From: Trichomonas vaginalis G3
Lineage: Eukaryota > Parabasalia > Trichomonadida > Trichomonadidae
Direction of reading: 5' to 3'
Assembly (NCBI RefSeq): GCF_026262505.1
Contig: NC_067206.1
Coordinates: forward strand, 38,515,660-38,579,659
DNA: 64,000 nucleotides
Every line of letters begins with the position of its first letter. Position 1 is the stretch's first letter. The notes under the pieces were generated by a model. That model was not told where the DNA came from. It searched no databases and worked only from the letters and a program-made list of their open reading frames with translations. Positions 1-10,379 of this stretch are shown in pieces. The translations under genes and the position numbers were made by a program.

Positions 1-615
1 GAGCTTCTTAAGAATTCGACACATATCTTGTTCTCTGTTCTTTAACAAAGGATGAGAAGCAAAGTCATCTAAGATAAGAAGACATCTATGAGGGTACGTT
101 TTCCAATCGTAAGATTGCAATTTCTTCGAAATGTATTCTATCTCTTTCTGTTTGTTTCTGAAGTGTTTCTTCTCTAATATTCTCTGCATTTCCTCATTTG
201 GGTCTTTAAACTTCGAGTTTATATACTCATTTATAGCATTATACTTCAAAACTCTTCTTTGGTACTTCTTTATCCAATCTAACAACTCAGAGTCTTTTAT
301 ACATACTAACTTAGACTTTTTTATAATATCTTTGAACGAATTTACGGTTTGGTCAAATTGACCAGAAGTACTACAAATGACTACTAACTCATAGAATGGG
401 TTCTTCTCATCTAGTTCTTGTTGTTGTGCAGCCATTTTAAGATAAGTGAAAGTCTTACCCGACCCAGGTGGTGCAATTAGACCTGTTATACCATTCTGAG
501 CAAATAAGAACTTGTCATGTATGGGTTTTATCTGAGCATTTTCTAACTTTCTCTTGTTCTTCTTCAAAACATTCTCAAATTTCTTGTCAATGTCAGCAAA
601 CTTTTTTTCTAACAT
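1..615 (-). CDS. A32-like genome-packaging ATPase (FtsK/HerA type), amino-terminal part, cut by window edge
   Basis: An open minus-strand frame of 205 codons starts with ATG at 615 and runs off the left edge. Residues 48-55 read APPGSGKT, a Walker A P-loop. Residues 179-184 (LLILDD) form a Walker B strand. The spacing and the short lysine-rich leader fit packaging ATPases of Polintons, PLVs and virophages, which drive DNA into capsids. The neighbouring helicase and capsid regions support this reading. It is divergently arranged with the small plus-strand gene at 652, with only 36 bases between the two starts. The carboxyl-terminal half is not visible, so the exact ATPase class is inferred from two motifs and context. 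Confidence 0.75.
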   Translation of the reverse strand, partial: MLEKKFADIDKKFENVLKKNKRKLENAQIKPIHDKFLFAQNGITGLIAPPGSGKTFTYLKMAAQQQELDEKNPFYELVVICSTSGQFDQTVNSFKDIIKKSKLVCIKDSELLDWIKKYQRRVLKYNAINEYINSKFKDPNEEMQRILEKKHFRNKQKEIEYISKKLQSYDWKTYPHRCLLILDDFASHPLLKNREQDMCRILKKL

Positions 616-651
616 ATTTTTAGAAAAATTAAAATTTTTATCTTTTTGAAA
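616..651. promoter_or_regulatory. 36-bp divergent promoter region in the Polinton-like element
   Basis: The only DNA between the ATPase start (615, minus) and the next gene's ATG (652, plus). It is almost pure A/T (a TATTTTTAG-like core followed by TTAAAATTTTTATC) and must hold the start signals for both genes unless transcripts begin inside the neighbouring gene. No clear initiator box could be fixed. Confidence 0.4.
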
Positions 652-1074
652 ATGTCTAGCGATTTCGCTATCTATATTCGAGACAAACTTTTCGACAGCA
701 AAACATCTGTCGACCATAAAATCTTACATAGTGTAAACAAGAAAGGTGAATTTGTTCTAAAGTTCTGTTTCTGGGAATATGACAAGAACCATAAAACATT
801 AGGCAGAGAAGTCTTTAAGTTTGTCAATGACAGACTTGTTGACAGAGATGACGCCTCTTGGAGAGATGAAGTCCAACAAAAGTTCTTAGAATGCAAAGAA
901 GACACATGCGCTGTTCTTGAAGATGAAATAGGAAACAGAATAGAAGAGCTATTAAAGGACAAAGAACTTTTACATAAATATGGTTCTGAGAAATTTGACA
1001 TAACTCCACCAGAAAAGAAGAAGAAGAAGAGAGAAGAAAGAAAAGAAAGTAGAAGAAGAGAAGAAAGAACCTGA
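652..1074 (+). CDS. Hypothetical charged protein of the Polinton-like element
   Basis: Plus-strand reading frame of 140 codons. I take the ATG at 652 (MSSDFAIYIRDK), the first ATG after the divergent spacer; a TTG two codons earlier is ignored. The first ~100 residues look like a compact mixed alpha/beta domain (KFCFWEYDKN..., REVFKFVNDRLVDRDD) and the tail is a highly charged Lys/Glu/Arg run. No catalytic motif was recognised. It is one of two plus-strand genes in an otherwise minus-strand cluster. The function is unknown; a small accessory or nucleic-acid-binding role is only a guess from the basic tail. Confidence 0.5.
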   Translation: MSSDFAIYIRDKLFDSKTSVDHKILHSVNKKGEFVLKFCFWEYDKNHKTLGREVFKFVNDRLVDRDDASWRDEVQQKFLECKEDTCAVLEDEIGNRIEELLKDKELLHKYGSEKFDITPPEKKKKKREERKESRRREERT

Positions 1075-1124
1075 ACCAGTTCCAGAGAAAAAGAAATTTG
1101 ACATGTAAAAATAAAATTTTATTT

Positions 1125-1544
1125 TTAGAACATTTCTGGGTCAATGTCAATGTTCTCTTCCTCTTTAGGGGCAAACACTGGCTTAGACTCTAAAATCTTT
1201 TTACCTAATTTACCTTGAACTTCAACTATCTTAGACTCATAATATTCATAGTCGTCTGCTTTCTTTGGTTCATAAGGTATAACAAGTTTGTATGCTTTGC
1301 CTTCTTTAAGGTTTGAGAACCTTCTGTCAAAATTTTCTTTGACTGCTAACAAACCTTCTATGTCTAAGTCTTCAAATTTCGCACCATTTTTAGTCACAAT
1401 AGCAAACTTAACAGGTTCGATGTTCCAAACTTTGTCAAATGTAGACTTTTCAAAATGGTAGAAGTAAACATTCAAATATATGAATGGGTCTAGTTCTTCT
1501 TTGACTTCTGTCATGTACTTGTTGACTGAAATATATTTCGTCAT
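1125..1544 (-). CDS. Hypothetical 139-residue protein with acidic tail, next to helicase (possible ssDNA-binding protein)
   Basis: Complete minus-strand frame starting MTKYISVNKYMTEVKEELDPF at 1544. The body alternates short beta-like stretches (IYLNVYFYHFEK, VKFAIVTKNG, AYKLVIPYEPK), and the protein ends in an acidic tail with an aromatic last residue (EEENIDIDPEMF). This is the general style of single-stranded-DNA-binding proteins, whose acidic tips recruit partners. It lies 35 bases downstream of the SF3 helicase gene on the same strand, so the two may be expressed together. The SSB idea rests only on tail composition and neighbourhood; no family motif is certain. The frame looks complete. 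Confidence 0.5.
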   Translation of the reverse strand: MTKYISVNKYMTEVKEELDPFIYLNVYFYHFEKSTFDKVWNIEPVKFAIVTKNGAKFEDLDIEGLLAVKENFDRRFSNLKEGKAYKLVIPYEPKKADDYEYYESKIVEVQGKLGKKILESKPVFAPKEEENIDIDPEMF

Positions 1545-1579
1545 CTTTTCTATCGGATAAAAAAATATTTTTTTTAAAT

Positions 1580-2815
1580 TTACTCAGAAAAATTTTTCTT
1601 TGTATATACGCCGTTCTGTATGTCTAAAAGATTTTTGACATTTGCCAAGAATGTACGTTTAGAAGCTGCCATATAACCATACTCTTGACAATATTGTTTA
1701 TATGAATCGTACAATGACCTTTCATCTAAACACTCAAAGTTAGTCTCATCTATAAACAGTTCATATACACTCTTGTTTGCTTCTAACAATGTTTGTCTTT
1801 CTTCGGTATGTGGAATTTGTCTTGGATTGAAGTTAGAAATATCTAATGTCATGAAATATGAGAACAAGTGGTTGTAAAAGTTAGGTGTCAAAGTTTCTGC
1901 TAAGTCGTCAAAATATTCTGTATCTTGCATATGAGAATCTGACGTTCTGACAACTACATATCTTCTGTCAGAACTTTCTAACTTCATCGGAACAACATTG
2001 TTTGAAACCATAATGAAGTTTGCAACATTTTCACAAACTCTTTGGTCTTTATACTTTCTTTCAACAACTCCAACTTTGTCTGTTATAAGACTCTTCAAAG
2101 CATCTGAGTTTAAAACCTTTGTTGTATCTATACTTTGAAGTTCGTTACATACTATAAGTTTCATATTCTCTATTGAAGAGTTAAATTTACCGCAGATGTT
2201 TTCTAAGTTTGTCATATTAGGGTTCGAATAGCCCTCTAACAGTTTGCATAAGATATCTGTAAAGAAAGTGTTCTTACCAGTTCCTTGTTTTCCTATTATG
2301 ATGAGAGCAGTTTCATTTTTAGCACTTGGATGTTGTAAGATGTTTGCAAACCAACATAAGATATACTCATAGACTCTTTCGTTTCCATTGCATATAATTT
2401 CTTTGACATGGTCTAACCAAGCTTCTATAATATTTTCTTTCCATTCTACTTGTTCGTATTTATATCCAGTGAAGATAGAATAGAAGTTTGGAGATGGTGT
2501 ATAGAACTTTATACCACGAACTGAAAAATCTTCTAACTTTGACAATAAGATATCCCAAGCATCTAACATCTTCATACCAACTTGTACGACTTTTATTTTC
2601 TTAAGTTTCTGTCTACATTCTTGTTCTGAAACTATGGTTGCTCTTGGTTTGTTAAAGACAACATCCCATTCTTTCATAACATAACATTCTGGGGCAGAGT
2701 CAACATAAATGACTAAACGTTTCAAATTCTCGACTGCTTTGTTATAGTCTCTAAATGGACACATATTTCTGAACGCTTGGAAGTCATAAAAATCTGAAAC
2801 GTCTATTCTGTACAT
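1580..2815 (-). CDS. SF3 (D5-like) replicative helicase of the Polinton-like element
   Basis: A 411-residue frame starting MYRIDVSDFYDF at 2815. Superfamily 3 helicase motifs appear in order: Walker A GKQGTGKN at residues 175-182, Walker B KLIVCNE at 219-225, motif C with the sensor asparagine FIMVSNN at 267-273, and a DRRYV arginine motif from 283. SF3 helicases form hexamers that unwind viral DNA ahead of the fork. From about residue 85 onward it is clearly homologous to the carboxyl-terminal half of the 770-residue protein encoded twice in the palindromic element (shared features include the AWDxLL segment, GYKY, QHPxxKNETA, GTGKN, ANFI and DRRYVV). The primase domain of the longer protein is not recognisable in this frame. 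The frame looks whole. Confidence 0.85.
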   Translation of the reverse strand: MYRIDVSDFYDFQAFRNMCPFRDYNKAVENLKRLVIYVDSAPECYVMKEWDVVFNKPRATIVSEQECRQKLKKIKVVQVGMKMLDAWDILLSKLEDFSVRGIKFYTPSPNFYSIFTGYKYEQVEWKENIIEAWLDHVKEIICNGNERVYEYILCWFANILQHPSAKNETALIIIGKQGTGKNTFFTDILCKLLEGYSNPNMTNLENICGKFNSSIENMKLIVCNELQSIDTTKVLNSDALKSLITDKVGVVERKYKDQRVCENVANFIMVSNNVVPMKLESSDRRYVVVRTSDSHMQDTEYFDDLAETLTPNFYNHLFSYFMTLDISNFNPRQIPHTEERQTLLEANKSVYELFIDETNFECLDERSLYDSYKQYCQEYGYMAASKRTFLANVKNLLDIQNGVYTKKNFSE

Positions 2816-2843
2816 TTTTATAAAAATAAAAAAAAATATTTTT

Positions 2844-3649
2844 TTATTCTTGAGCTTGTTGTTGCATTTGTTCCATTTGTTGCATTTGTTGTTCTTGAGC
2901 TATTTGTTGTTGAAGTTGTTCTTGTAGTACAATACTTTCACCAGTTGCATCTTCCAATTCGAAACTTTCTGCCGTCATTGACAAATACATAGGACATAAA
3001 AGTTTTACAGGAACAAAGTTTGCGTCAACTAAGGTTAAGTTTATGTTTGCCAAAGTGTTTGAGTTTACTAAAGCTGAAAACTCTGCATTCGAATGAACAA
3101 TAGGCAAACCAGCAGAGAAGTGTTGTTTATACGCATGAGTATCTTTTGGTCATAGTAGTTTCTGTCGATATTCGAATAGCACTTTGAACCTAAGTTTGAA
3201 ACAATATATAAAATAGGTGTACTTAAAGTCAATGGAACAGACAAACCTTGTATGACACCTTTTCCTGTTATAGGAAACTGTTGGTAGTAAAAACCAGATA
3301 TAAGTTTTGTATTATAGCTCATATCGTTTATAGTAAACTCAGTCGGACATCCAAACATAATGAAACCTGCTCTAGTTGCAGCACATGTTACATCCGTCCT
3401 TAAAGTATTAAATAAGTCAACAAAACCTGTTGGTGGTATATCTGAGTAAGTATCTTCAAAGAAGTATTTTTTACCATTCACAACAACAAAGTCTTCTGGT
3501 GTCAAAAGAGCAAAACAGGCTTTAGTCGTCATCGTGTTTAAGGTCAGTTTACAATATCGTCCTTGAGGACTTTGTAAGTTTGTTGTTATAGAATTATATG
3601 ACTCAGGGTTTTTAGTCGTAATAGTATAAACCACTATGTCTTCTGCCAT
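2844..3649 (-). pseudogene. Minor-capsid (penton-like) protein region, fossil
   Basis: Minus-strand coding block beginning MAEDIVVYTITTKNPESYNS at 3649 and ending in a Gln/Met-rich tail (QEQQMQQMEQMQQQ). The early part is rich in beta-strand-like segments with hydrophobic/Thr-Ser alternation (YCKLTLNTMTTKACFALLT, VPLTLSTPILYIVSNLG), in keeping with a single jelly-roll minor capsid protein. Its position between helicase and major-capsid region is usual for Polintons and PLVs. The block looks broken about once. Assignment to minor capsid is inferred from composition and gene order; no diagnostic motif exists that can be read by eye. Confidence 0.45.
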
Positions 3650-3653
3650 TTAC

Positions 3654-4235
3654 TTAGCAAGTAAATTTTAATGAAATGTTGTGGTCGTCAAATATTTTTA
3701 TGACGTCTGGGAAACTATATTTTAAGTTCAACGTTTCACCTCCTTTCATAACGTATATCTTGTCAATGACATTATATGAAACACCACAGCAAGCAATGTC
3801 GGGTTCTATTTCTTTGATGTTTATATCGTCTGCCTCTGTCAAAAGTTTCAATAGTTCTTTCAAAACTTCATGAGGTGCGATGACATATGAGTTCACTTTT
3901 ACAGGGTTGTGTTCGACCAAGTTTAACATTATACCCAAAGCTTGACAAATCTTCTCCTGAGTTTTAAGTTTGTCTTTAAGTTGTTGGTAGTCATTTCGAA
4001 TATCTGCAACAGAACTTAAGTCTCTGCTAACTTCAGGATATGTTGGTTGTTCTTTTACAGGAACAATTGTTATACCATCTTCGTCTTCGTATGGTTTCCC
4101 CACTTCAACATCTCTTTCTTTGACATTGACAACAACACTTTGACTGTTTGTTTGAGTTGGTGAATTTAACTTCACATCTGCCACCGCCATTAAACCTTTT
4201 GAAACACTTACGCTTCTATTTTTCGGAAATGACAT
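3654..4235 (-). CDS. Hypothetical protein between the capsid regions
   Basis: Minus-strand frame; the frame is open to 4292, but I choose the ATG at 4235 (MSFPKNRSVSVSKGLMAVADVKL) because the upstream stretch looks like leader DNA. The first ~75 residues are Ser/Thr/Val/Glu-rich and probably unfolded (TQTNSQSVVVNVKERDVEVGK). A coiled-coil-like helix follows (IRNDYQQLKDKLKTQEKICQALGIML), then a mixed alpha/beta domain with two cysteines (PDIACCGVSYNVIDKIYVMKGG). It ends 4 bases before the start of the minor-capsid-like block, implying tight same-strand packing. A structural or assembly role is possible from context only. Confidence 0.5.
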   Translation of the reverse strand: MSFPKNRSVSVSKGLMAVADVKLNSPTQTNSQSVVVNVKERDVEVGKPYEDEDGITIVPVKEQPTYPEVSRDLSSVADIRNDYQQLKDKLKTQEKICQALGIMLNLVEHNPVKVNSYVIAPHEVLKELLKLLTEADDINIKEIEPDIACCGVSYNVIDKIYVMKGGETLNLKYSFPDVIKIFDDHNISLKFTC

Positions 4236-4268
4236 TTTACTTAGAATAAAAAGATGGACGTATTGAGT

Positions 4269-4671
4269 ATCTCTTCGAATTGAAGCAAACAAAGTTTACA
4301 CACACAAACAATACAAATACATTGACAGAATAGTTCTTTACACAAACAATGGAAAATGTTATAGAATAGCAGTCTTTGCTGAACCAAAATATTTTCATAA
4401 AGCAAAGAAAGTTGGTATAACTGAAATGGTGAAAGTTCTTGAAGCAGACAAAAATATAACAACAAAACTGACCGATATTTCTAAAGGTAAGTTTATAATA
4501 CAATTTTATGTCAAAACTGGCGTACTGTCAATATTTGACGGAGAGAAGTCAGTTCAAGAACAACTTACTGACCTGCTGCCAAAATCTGCTCGATGGAAGC
4601 TGTCGTTATGCCAATCTGAGGAGCCCCAGCAGGTTTCATCGAACGAATCTTCAAAAGAGCATCTTCCGTGA
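4269..4671 (+). CDS. Plus-strand coding-like stretch inside the capsid cluster, fossil
   Basis: A plus-strand frame open throughout this interval, with protein-like character in its first two thirds: KYIDRIVLYTNNGKCYRIAV, FAEPKYFHKAKKVGITEMV and KFIIQFYVKTGVLSIFDGE. The first ATG in frame is at 4426. The last third overlaps the major-capsid region on the other strand and reads as an antisense shadow there. Together with the gene at 652 it is an exception to the minus-strand layout. No family was recognised and no start is certain. It may be the remains of a small accessory gene. Confidence 0.35.
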
Positions 4672-6142
4672 AAAGTGCTATTGGTTTTGTAAACTTCTTT
4701 GCTTTCAATTCATTTGGACCGTCTCTGTCACCAGTATATTGTATTTGAACTGTACCAACAGTTGAAATACCACCCATAAAGTCTTCTGAGTCAGCAAATG
4801 GAATGCCAAGCCAAAAGTTTGAACGGTCTCCATTTGTATATTGAGTGTTTTGAGCTCCTGTATGAGTCCATACTTTCACATATGGCATAATAGAACTTTG
4901 CATTTCAGGGTTAATGGTTGTTGTGAAGTTGTTGTTAAAGTTCATAGCATCTAATGTCAAGTTGTATGACCTCATATCCTCAACTGTAGAATATTCTTCT
5001 CTTGGATAATATTTGCCATCTATGTTTATATGGTATTTAATACCAGGGTTGTAGAAGCAAGAATAGTCATTTATAGTTCGTCTGAACAGTACAAACATAG
5101 TATCTGCATGTTTCATTGCAGTTGTTAAAGGCAATATCTGTTCTTGCACCTGCGGTTCCTGGATTTTGGTTTCCAAACTTCACCTGCAAAGTCTTTGACA
5201 GATATTTGGTGTATAGGGAACATAAGTGGAACTGCAATATATTTGGCAGCTAAAGCATTTGAAATATCTGGGTCCAACATATAGACTGCAAGTCTGCTTT
5301 CTATTCTCTTGCATTCAAACTTTTCGCATGTGAACTTAACTGGGTCCCAAGCATCTCCAGCAGCATTGAAATAATAGTTTACTTCAGTGTTGAGGTTTGA
5401 GAAACCAAAGTCTAAGTCAACTTTGTTTTTGCAAAAGTCGGCGAATGACATTTTATTTGTTCCCACTACTTCTGTAAGAGTGAATGGGTCTTGTGTTGGT
5501 GCAATGACTAAGTTATTTTTGCTTGGAGTAAGTTCGATAGAAATTTTTCCTGCCCAGTTTGGCAAGTATCTTAAAAAACCTGAAGATGAGGAAAGATGAC
5601 AAAGGAACTCTAAGTTTCAATTTTACTTTGGTTACTGCTGCTGCAGTTTGTCCAGAAAGGTTAACATAAACTCCTGGAACGTTAGGGTCAAGTCTTCTTA
5701 TTTTCTCAATAGTTGCATACTGGTCTGTTTGTTCTCTAGCTTGTGGTTGTACTGAGTTTCTCAAAGCGAACCATTCATAGTTTGCCCATGTTACTGTTTG
5801 AACTAAGTCAGAGTTAGAATATATCTTATATCCCATGAAAACTTCTGGAGCATATTGGTATCCGACATAGAAAATTCCATTGCAACCTTTCTTGTCAGAC
5901 AACTTGGCAGAAGGTTTTATTTCAATGTCTTGTTCCACGTATAAGAAAGAGTTGTCAATAGAAATAATATGAAACCTGTCGCAAGCAATATCTACTGTTG
6001 TTGAAGAACCTTCTCCAAACTCACCTACATTTCCATAAGAAACAGCAGTTGTATATTCGTAAGTTCCAGGAACTATTTCTGACCTTCTAATGGCATTGTC
6101 GCATTCGTTATACCATTCGGAAACATTTCCATTCATAGGCAT
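4565..6142 (-). pseudogene. Major capsid protein region (double jelly-roll type), fossil
   Basis: About 1.6 kb of minus-strand coding DNA in which successive protein stretches look like one beta-rich structural protein. Features include MPMNGNVSEWYNECDNAIRR at the start, a long run of aromatic/Thr/Asn-rich beta segments (IISIDNSFLYVEQDIEIKP, GVYVNLSGQTAAAV, KYIAVPLMFPIHQISVKDF), and a final part with FNNNFTTTINPEMQSSIM and NFWLGIPFADSEDFMGG. Length (~500 residues) and style fit the double jelly-roll major capsid proteins of Polintons, PLVs and virophages. It looks broken about twice. The identification is from composition, length and gene neighbours; a profile or structure search would settle it. 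Confidence 0.6.
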
Positions 6143-6211
6143 CCAAAACTGTTGGCGTTATATTCTGAGCGGCGTACATTTCATATGAGTAAAAATATAG
6201 AATAGTTGGAT

Positions 6212-9200
6212 TTATATGTCATAATAGAACCCACTCCGACCAAGCTTTACTTTCTTCCTGACTGAGTTTTTAACTCTTCTTTTTCCTTCATTGCCCTCTG
6301 CTTGAAGTTGTTGCATCTTTGCATTATGTTCATCTAGTATGTTGCAAATTTCCCATGTCCTTTTTGCCTTTTGGCTCTGGTCGCCCATCTCAGGTAACCT
6401 ATATCCTAGAAAGAGTTTGTCATAGTCTGTATTTGAGTCTTCGCGTATTGTTTGCATGACTCTTTCCTGAGTTTCTGGTTCAAGCTCTTCAAACAGTGCC
6501 TGTCCATATGGAATAAGCTCGTTTCCAAATATGTTTTTGTAGCCATTCTGGTTTTCTTTCCATGTTACCAACTATATCTTTTGTGAATGGGAAGGCTTCT
6601 ACCCAATCTTTCAGTCTTGCGTCGTTTATTTCTGTAGTTGGTTTTATTTTGTCAAGGAACATGTTTTTCAATACTAACATTTCATTTGGTACTGTCCATT
6701 TGAGTTTTCTTAAATATTCATCCCTTCTCGGTTCATTGTCTGCAAAGTAAGTTTTTATGACATTTTGTAAACTTTCGTTTGCAAGGTCATGTACAATAGG
6801 TTCTCTTCCTTCTATCTCCCTAACTTTCTTTCTAAACTCTTCACCAAATATACCATCTCTATGGTTCTGTGTAGTTCTTTGAGATAAATGTTCTAGAACG
6901 TCAGGTGTTATATTTCCATCAGCCATGTTCATTTCATACTGGTCCAAAATATCTGCATCTTTCATATCTTTCAATGGCATTAAAGCCGCGCTGAAAATAC
7001 CAGCTATATCTGGTTCACCATTGACTTCCATTGCGTCTACAACTTCTTGGAATTGAGGTTGTAAGTTTATGAACCACCTATCCGGGTTAGCTTTATGACC
7101 CCATCTCATTGTAGTTCCATCGTCTGCAGAAACAAAAGTAGGTTTGTTTCCATCTTGGTTAGGTTCTGAATGAACTTTAAACAATGTTTCATTTCTATAT
7201 GTTTTCTTGAAATTTAACCTTTTATCTTCACCGAGTTCATCCGAAGATTGAACGTTAAATGCTCGTAAGTAAAAAGGGTTGTTGTATTTGTGTACATTTT
7301 TTTTCAGTTCTTCCATTCTATGCTGGATATTTTCATCTGATGTTGGAGTCTTTTGTATGTCGGCAAACATTTTTCGATATTCTTCTACTATGTCAGCCGA
7401 ATTTTTTTTAGACTCTTGGAAATATTCCATATTCTCCGCATACTCTTGTTGAGGGTCAAGATTTTTCGGCTGTTCCAAATCTTCATCTAGTTCTGTGAAG
7501 TTAGTTTCCAAAGGAAGGACTTGTTCGTTTCCTTCAGGCTCTTCTAGCTTTTGTTGCTGAACTATTTCTTCCATGTCTGGTTGTATCTGAACTAGTTCTT
7601 CCTGTGGAGTTTCTTGTACCTCATCTGCTGGCATTTCATATATTCCGAGACCGTTTTCAACAAGTTCCCTTTCTAAGTCATCCGGACTCATAAACCTTTC
7701 TTCTTTCGTTCCGTCTCTATTTTTTACGCGTTTCATGAAGAGAGTTAAATTGTCATTTAGCTCTGACATCAAATATCTCGGAGTAAATTCGTTCATGTCA
7801 TTTGGATGATATGCTATTAAATCATATCCCTTAGCGAGCTTGTATTTTCCAGGTTTGAAATTATATCCCCTTTGGTGCAGAGCCATAAAGCTAAATAGGT
7901 TCGGGTCAGTATTTCCATCCTTGAACTTTCTAATAGCTTCTTTATATCTGTCACTAAAGTCAATACTATCTGGGTAACCATAGTCTTCTTTAAGCATTTT
8001 TAAGAATTCTTGGTTTCCTTGTTCTCTACTTCTTTTATGTCCTTGCTCTGTTTGTGGTTGTTGTTGTGCTGGTTGTGGTGCAGTGTTTTGAACTGTTGGT
8101 TGTTGTGTTGGTTGTTGTGCTGGTTGTGGAGGTGGTTGTTGTGCTGGTTGTTGTGCATGCCTGTGTCTGTGTCCATGTGACGATGTAAATGTTCTAGGTA
8201 GTCCTGGTGCAGGTGCTTCTCTTGGAGGGTTTGGTGGTATATAAGTTCCACCAGCTGGCACATATGTTCCATCTGCAGCGTAATGTCCTACCTGACTTTT
8301 CGTTTTTAAGAAAGCATTTACTAGGTCTGTTTTGGTCTGTTGTAACTCTTTTTCTTGACTTTTCACAACAGTTGCTCTAACGGCGTCATAGGCACTTTGA
8401 ACTGCCTGTCTCGTTGCTGCATCTGTTATTTTCGTCATATTTTGTGCTACTTCTTTTAACTCTTTGTCGAAACCTTCAGACTTCAGTTTCTTTCCAGATG
8501 AGAAGTCGTTCACTTGTTTACCTTACTATGAAGAGCTTCGAAAGCGTTCTTAAAGTCAGCATTTGTTAAAGCTTCATTTGAACTATCTTCATCCGCTTGT
8601 ATTTTTGTCCTTATTGACCCTATGAGTTGGGCTGCTTTAGCGTTGGCTTGGGCATCTAACCAGTCATTGTTAGCTTTTATATATTCTGCACTTTTCATTG
8701 CCTTTTGCATGGCTGCGTCGTTATTTTTACTTTCTTGTGCTAAGTTTTCATACTGTACGGTTTGGTTTTTGCAACTGTAAAAGTTTTTCTGCCTTTACAT
8801 TTGCTTCAACTTCTTTTTTATACTCATCGCTATCCATATATGTCTTCAGGGCTTTTTGTTTTATCTCTCATCTTTCAGTATTTTATATTGAGTAGTATGG
8901 TTTTTCAAATTTATGACATCTTGTTCCATTTTTGCTACTTCTGCTGCTTTTTCTGACACTTTTTTCGCATATTCCCTCTGTACTTAGTTCTTTCAGTTGT
9001 TCTTCTTTCTTCTTTTTCTCTACGTTTAACTCATTGAGTTTCTTTGTGTGTCTGTCATATTCTAGTTTTTTTTCGTTTTCGCTTATTTGTTTCTGTATGT
9101 CTATGTTTGACTTTTTGACATCTGTTATTTGATTTTTGAGTGAACTCAAATTCATTTGACTTTGAGGGTTATAAGCTGTTCCGTCTGCAGCTCCACCATA

Positions 9201-9413
9201 GCCTGCCATTTTCGCTAAAAGTGCCGCTCTTAAACCTCCACTCTGTGCACCAATGACTCGGTTTAAAAGCATAGGATTGCTTGACATTTGTTGCAACATA
9301 GTGGGGTCATTCAGCATTTGTTGTTGCAACTGTTGTTGTGGTGTCAGTTTTACTATTGGATGTTTCAATGCTCTCTTCCTCTTACGTATATTCTTACGTA
9401 GCTTACGTGGCAT
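6212..9413 (-). pseudogene. Long coiled-coil / Gln-Pro-rich structural protein region, fossil
   Basis: A 3.2-kb minus-strand coding block upstream of the major capsid region. It opens at 9413 with a very basic leader (MPRKLRKNIRKRKRALKHP), then a Gln/Met-rich stretch, a heptad-like coiled coil (KNQITDVKKSNIDIQKQISE), a further helical stretch, and a Pro/Gln linker with repeated AQQPAQQP-type units around 8000-8170. The rest is a mostly charged helical domain of several hundred residues with many Glu/Asp/Lys and a few aromatic motifs. T. vaginalis Mavericks are known to encode coiled-coil proteins of unclear function. A virion-core or DNA-condensing role would suit the basic leader but is inference. 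The block looks broken in about three or four places. Confidence 0.5.
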
Positions 9414-9525
9414 TTTAAGTGAAGTTAAAAAGCGGTTTTTGACAGATGTTTTATTGTGACTTCTTCGTAAAGACTTTGTTGAGATTTCTTCGTAAATGAG
9501 TGTAAATGACCCAAAAATATATTTT

Positions 9526-9573
9526 AGGGTAGAAGGTTAGATATAACCTCTTTTCTAACCTCTTTTCTACCCT
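9526..9573. other. Hairpin 1 of the tail (inverted orientation)
   Basis: 48 bases. Outer arms AGGGTAGA / TCTACCCT and inner arms AGGTTAGA / TCTAACCT pair perfectly, with an extra central arm TATAACCT able to compete for the inner pairing. The same unit lies in the opposite orientation at 9834-9881, 9920-9967 and 10093-10140. Confidence 0.75.
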
Positions 9574-9746
9574 CTTGAATTTTCATGAATTTCTTCGTAA
9601 AGACTTTGTTAAGACTTCTTCATCTAATTTCTCATGAACTTTCTTGTCTATGTTTTGTTGAGATTTCTTCGTAAAGACTTTGTTGAGATTTCTTCGTAAA
9701 TGACCCTAGTAGTATATTTTTGGTGTAAATTTCATGAAAATTCAAG

Positions 9747-9795
9747 AGGTGAAAAATTAGGTGAAAAAAACAGGTTATATCTCACCTCTTCACCT
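9747..9795. other. Hairpin 2 of the tail (hybrid stem)
   Basis: Same architecture and spacers as the other tail hairpins, but most arms are of the AGGTGA/TCACCT type found in the palindromic element, while one arm (AGGTTATA) is of the local AGGTTA type. It is therefore intermediate between the two stem families. Confidence 0.65.
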
Positions 9796-9833
9796 AAAAT
9801 ATATTTTTGGTGTAAATTTCATGAAAATTCAAG

Positions 9834-10140
9834 AGGGTAGAAAAGAGGTTAGAAAAGAGGTTATATCTAACCTTCTACCCTAAAATATATTTTTGGTGTA
9901 AATTTCATGAAAATTCAAGAGGGTAGAAAAGAGGTTAGAAAAGAGGTTATATCTAACCTTCTACCCTAAACATTATTTTTGGTGTAAATTTCATGAAGAA
10001 ATCTCAACAAAGTCTTTACGAAGAAGTCTTGACAAAGTCTTTACGAAGAAGTCTTGACAAAACATTTACGAAGAAATCTTGACAAATTCAAGAGGGTAGA
10101 AAAGAGGTTAGAAAAGAGGTTATATCTAACCTTCTACCCT
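9834..10140. other. Hairpins 3, 4 and 5 of the tail
   Basis: Three nearly identical 48-base hairpins at 9834-9881, 9920-9967 and 10093-10140. The 5' arms are AGGGTAGA, AGGTTAGA and AGGTTATA; the 3' arms are TCTAACCT and TCTACCCT. Hairpins 3 and 4 are separated by the spacer with GGTGTAAATTTCATGAAAAT; hairpins 4 and 5 are separated by that spacer plus four 25-bp monomers. Role unknown (transcript end, packaging or replication signal are candidates). Confidence 0.75.
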
Positions 10141-10354
10141 AAACATTATATTTTGTCTGATTTTACGAAGAAGTCTTGACAAAACATTTACGAAGAAGTC
10201 TTGACAAAACATGAAAACATATATAATTTGTGAAAAGTGAAACATTATATAATGTTTTCGACCAAGAAGACTAACAATTTTCCGAATAAAAACTTCATTT
10301 ATACTAAACATCTTCAGGGCTAGAAGGCACGAAGTGCCTGGAAGCCCCACTACC

Positions 10355-10379
10355 TTTTTTTTTTTTTTTTTTTTTTTTT
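10355..10379. repeat. T25 homopolymer at the junction of the Polinton-like element and a MITE
   Basis: Twenty-five T residues followed by A and then the MITE end CGGTAGTG. Such a run at a boundary may be the trace of a break or of a poly(A) tail and is also a place where read errors collect, so its length is uncertain. Confidence 0.8.

Noticed and set aside
672-1174. Minus-strand frames at 672-1001 and 824-1174
   Set aside because: Ser/Phe/Leu-rich antisense shadows of the plus-strand gene at 652-1074.
8000-8272. His/Gln/Asn-rich 90-codon minus-strand frame
   Set aside because: Alternate frame of the Pro/Gln linker in the coiled-coil region; low complexity only.
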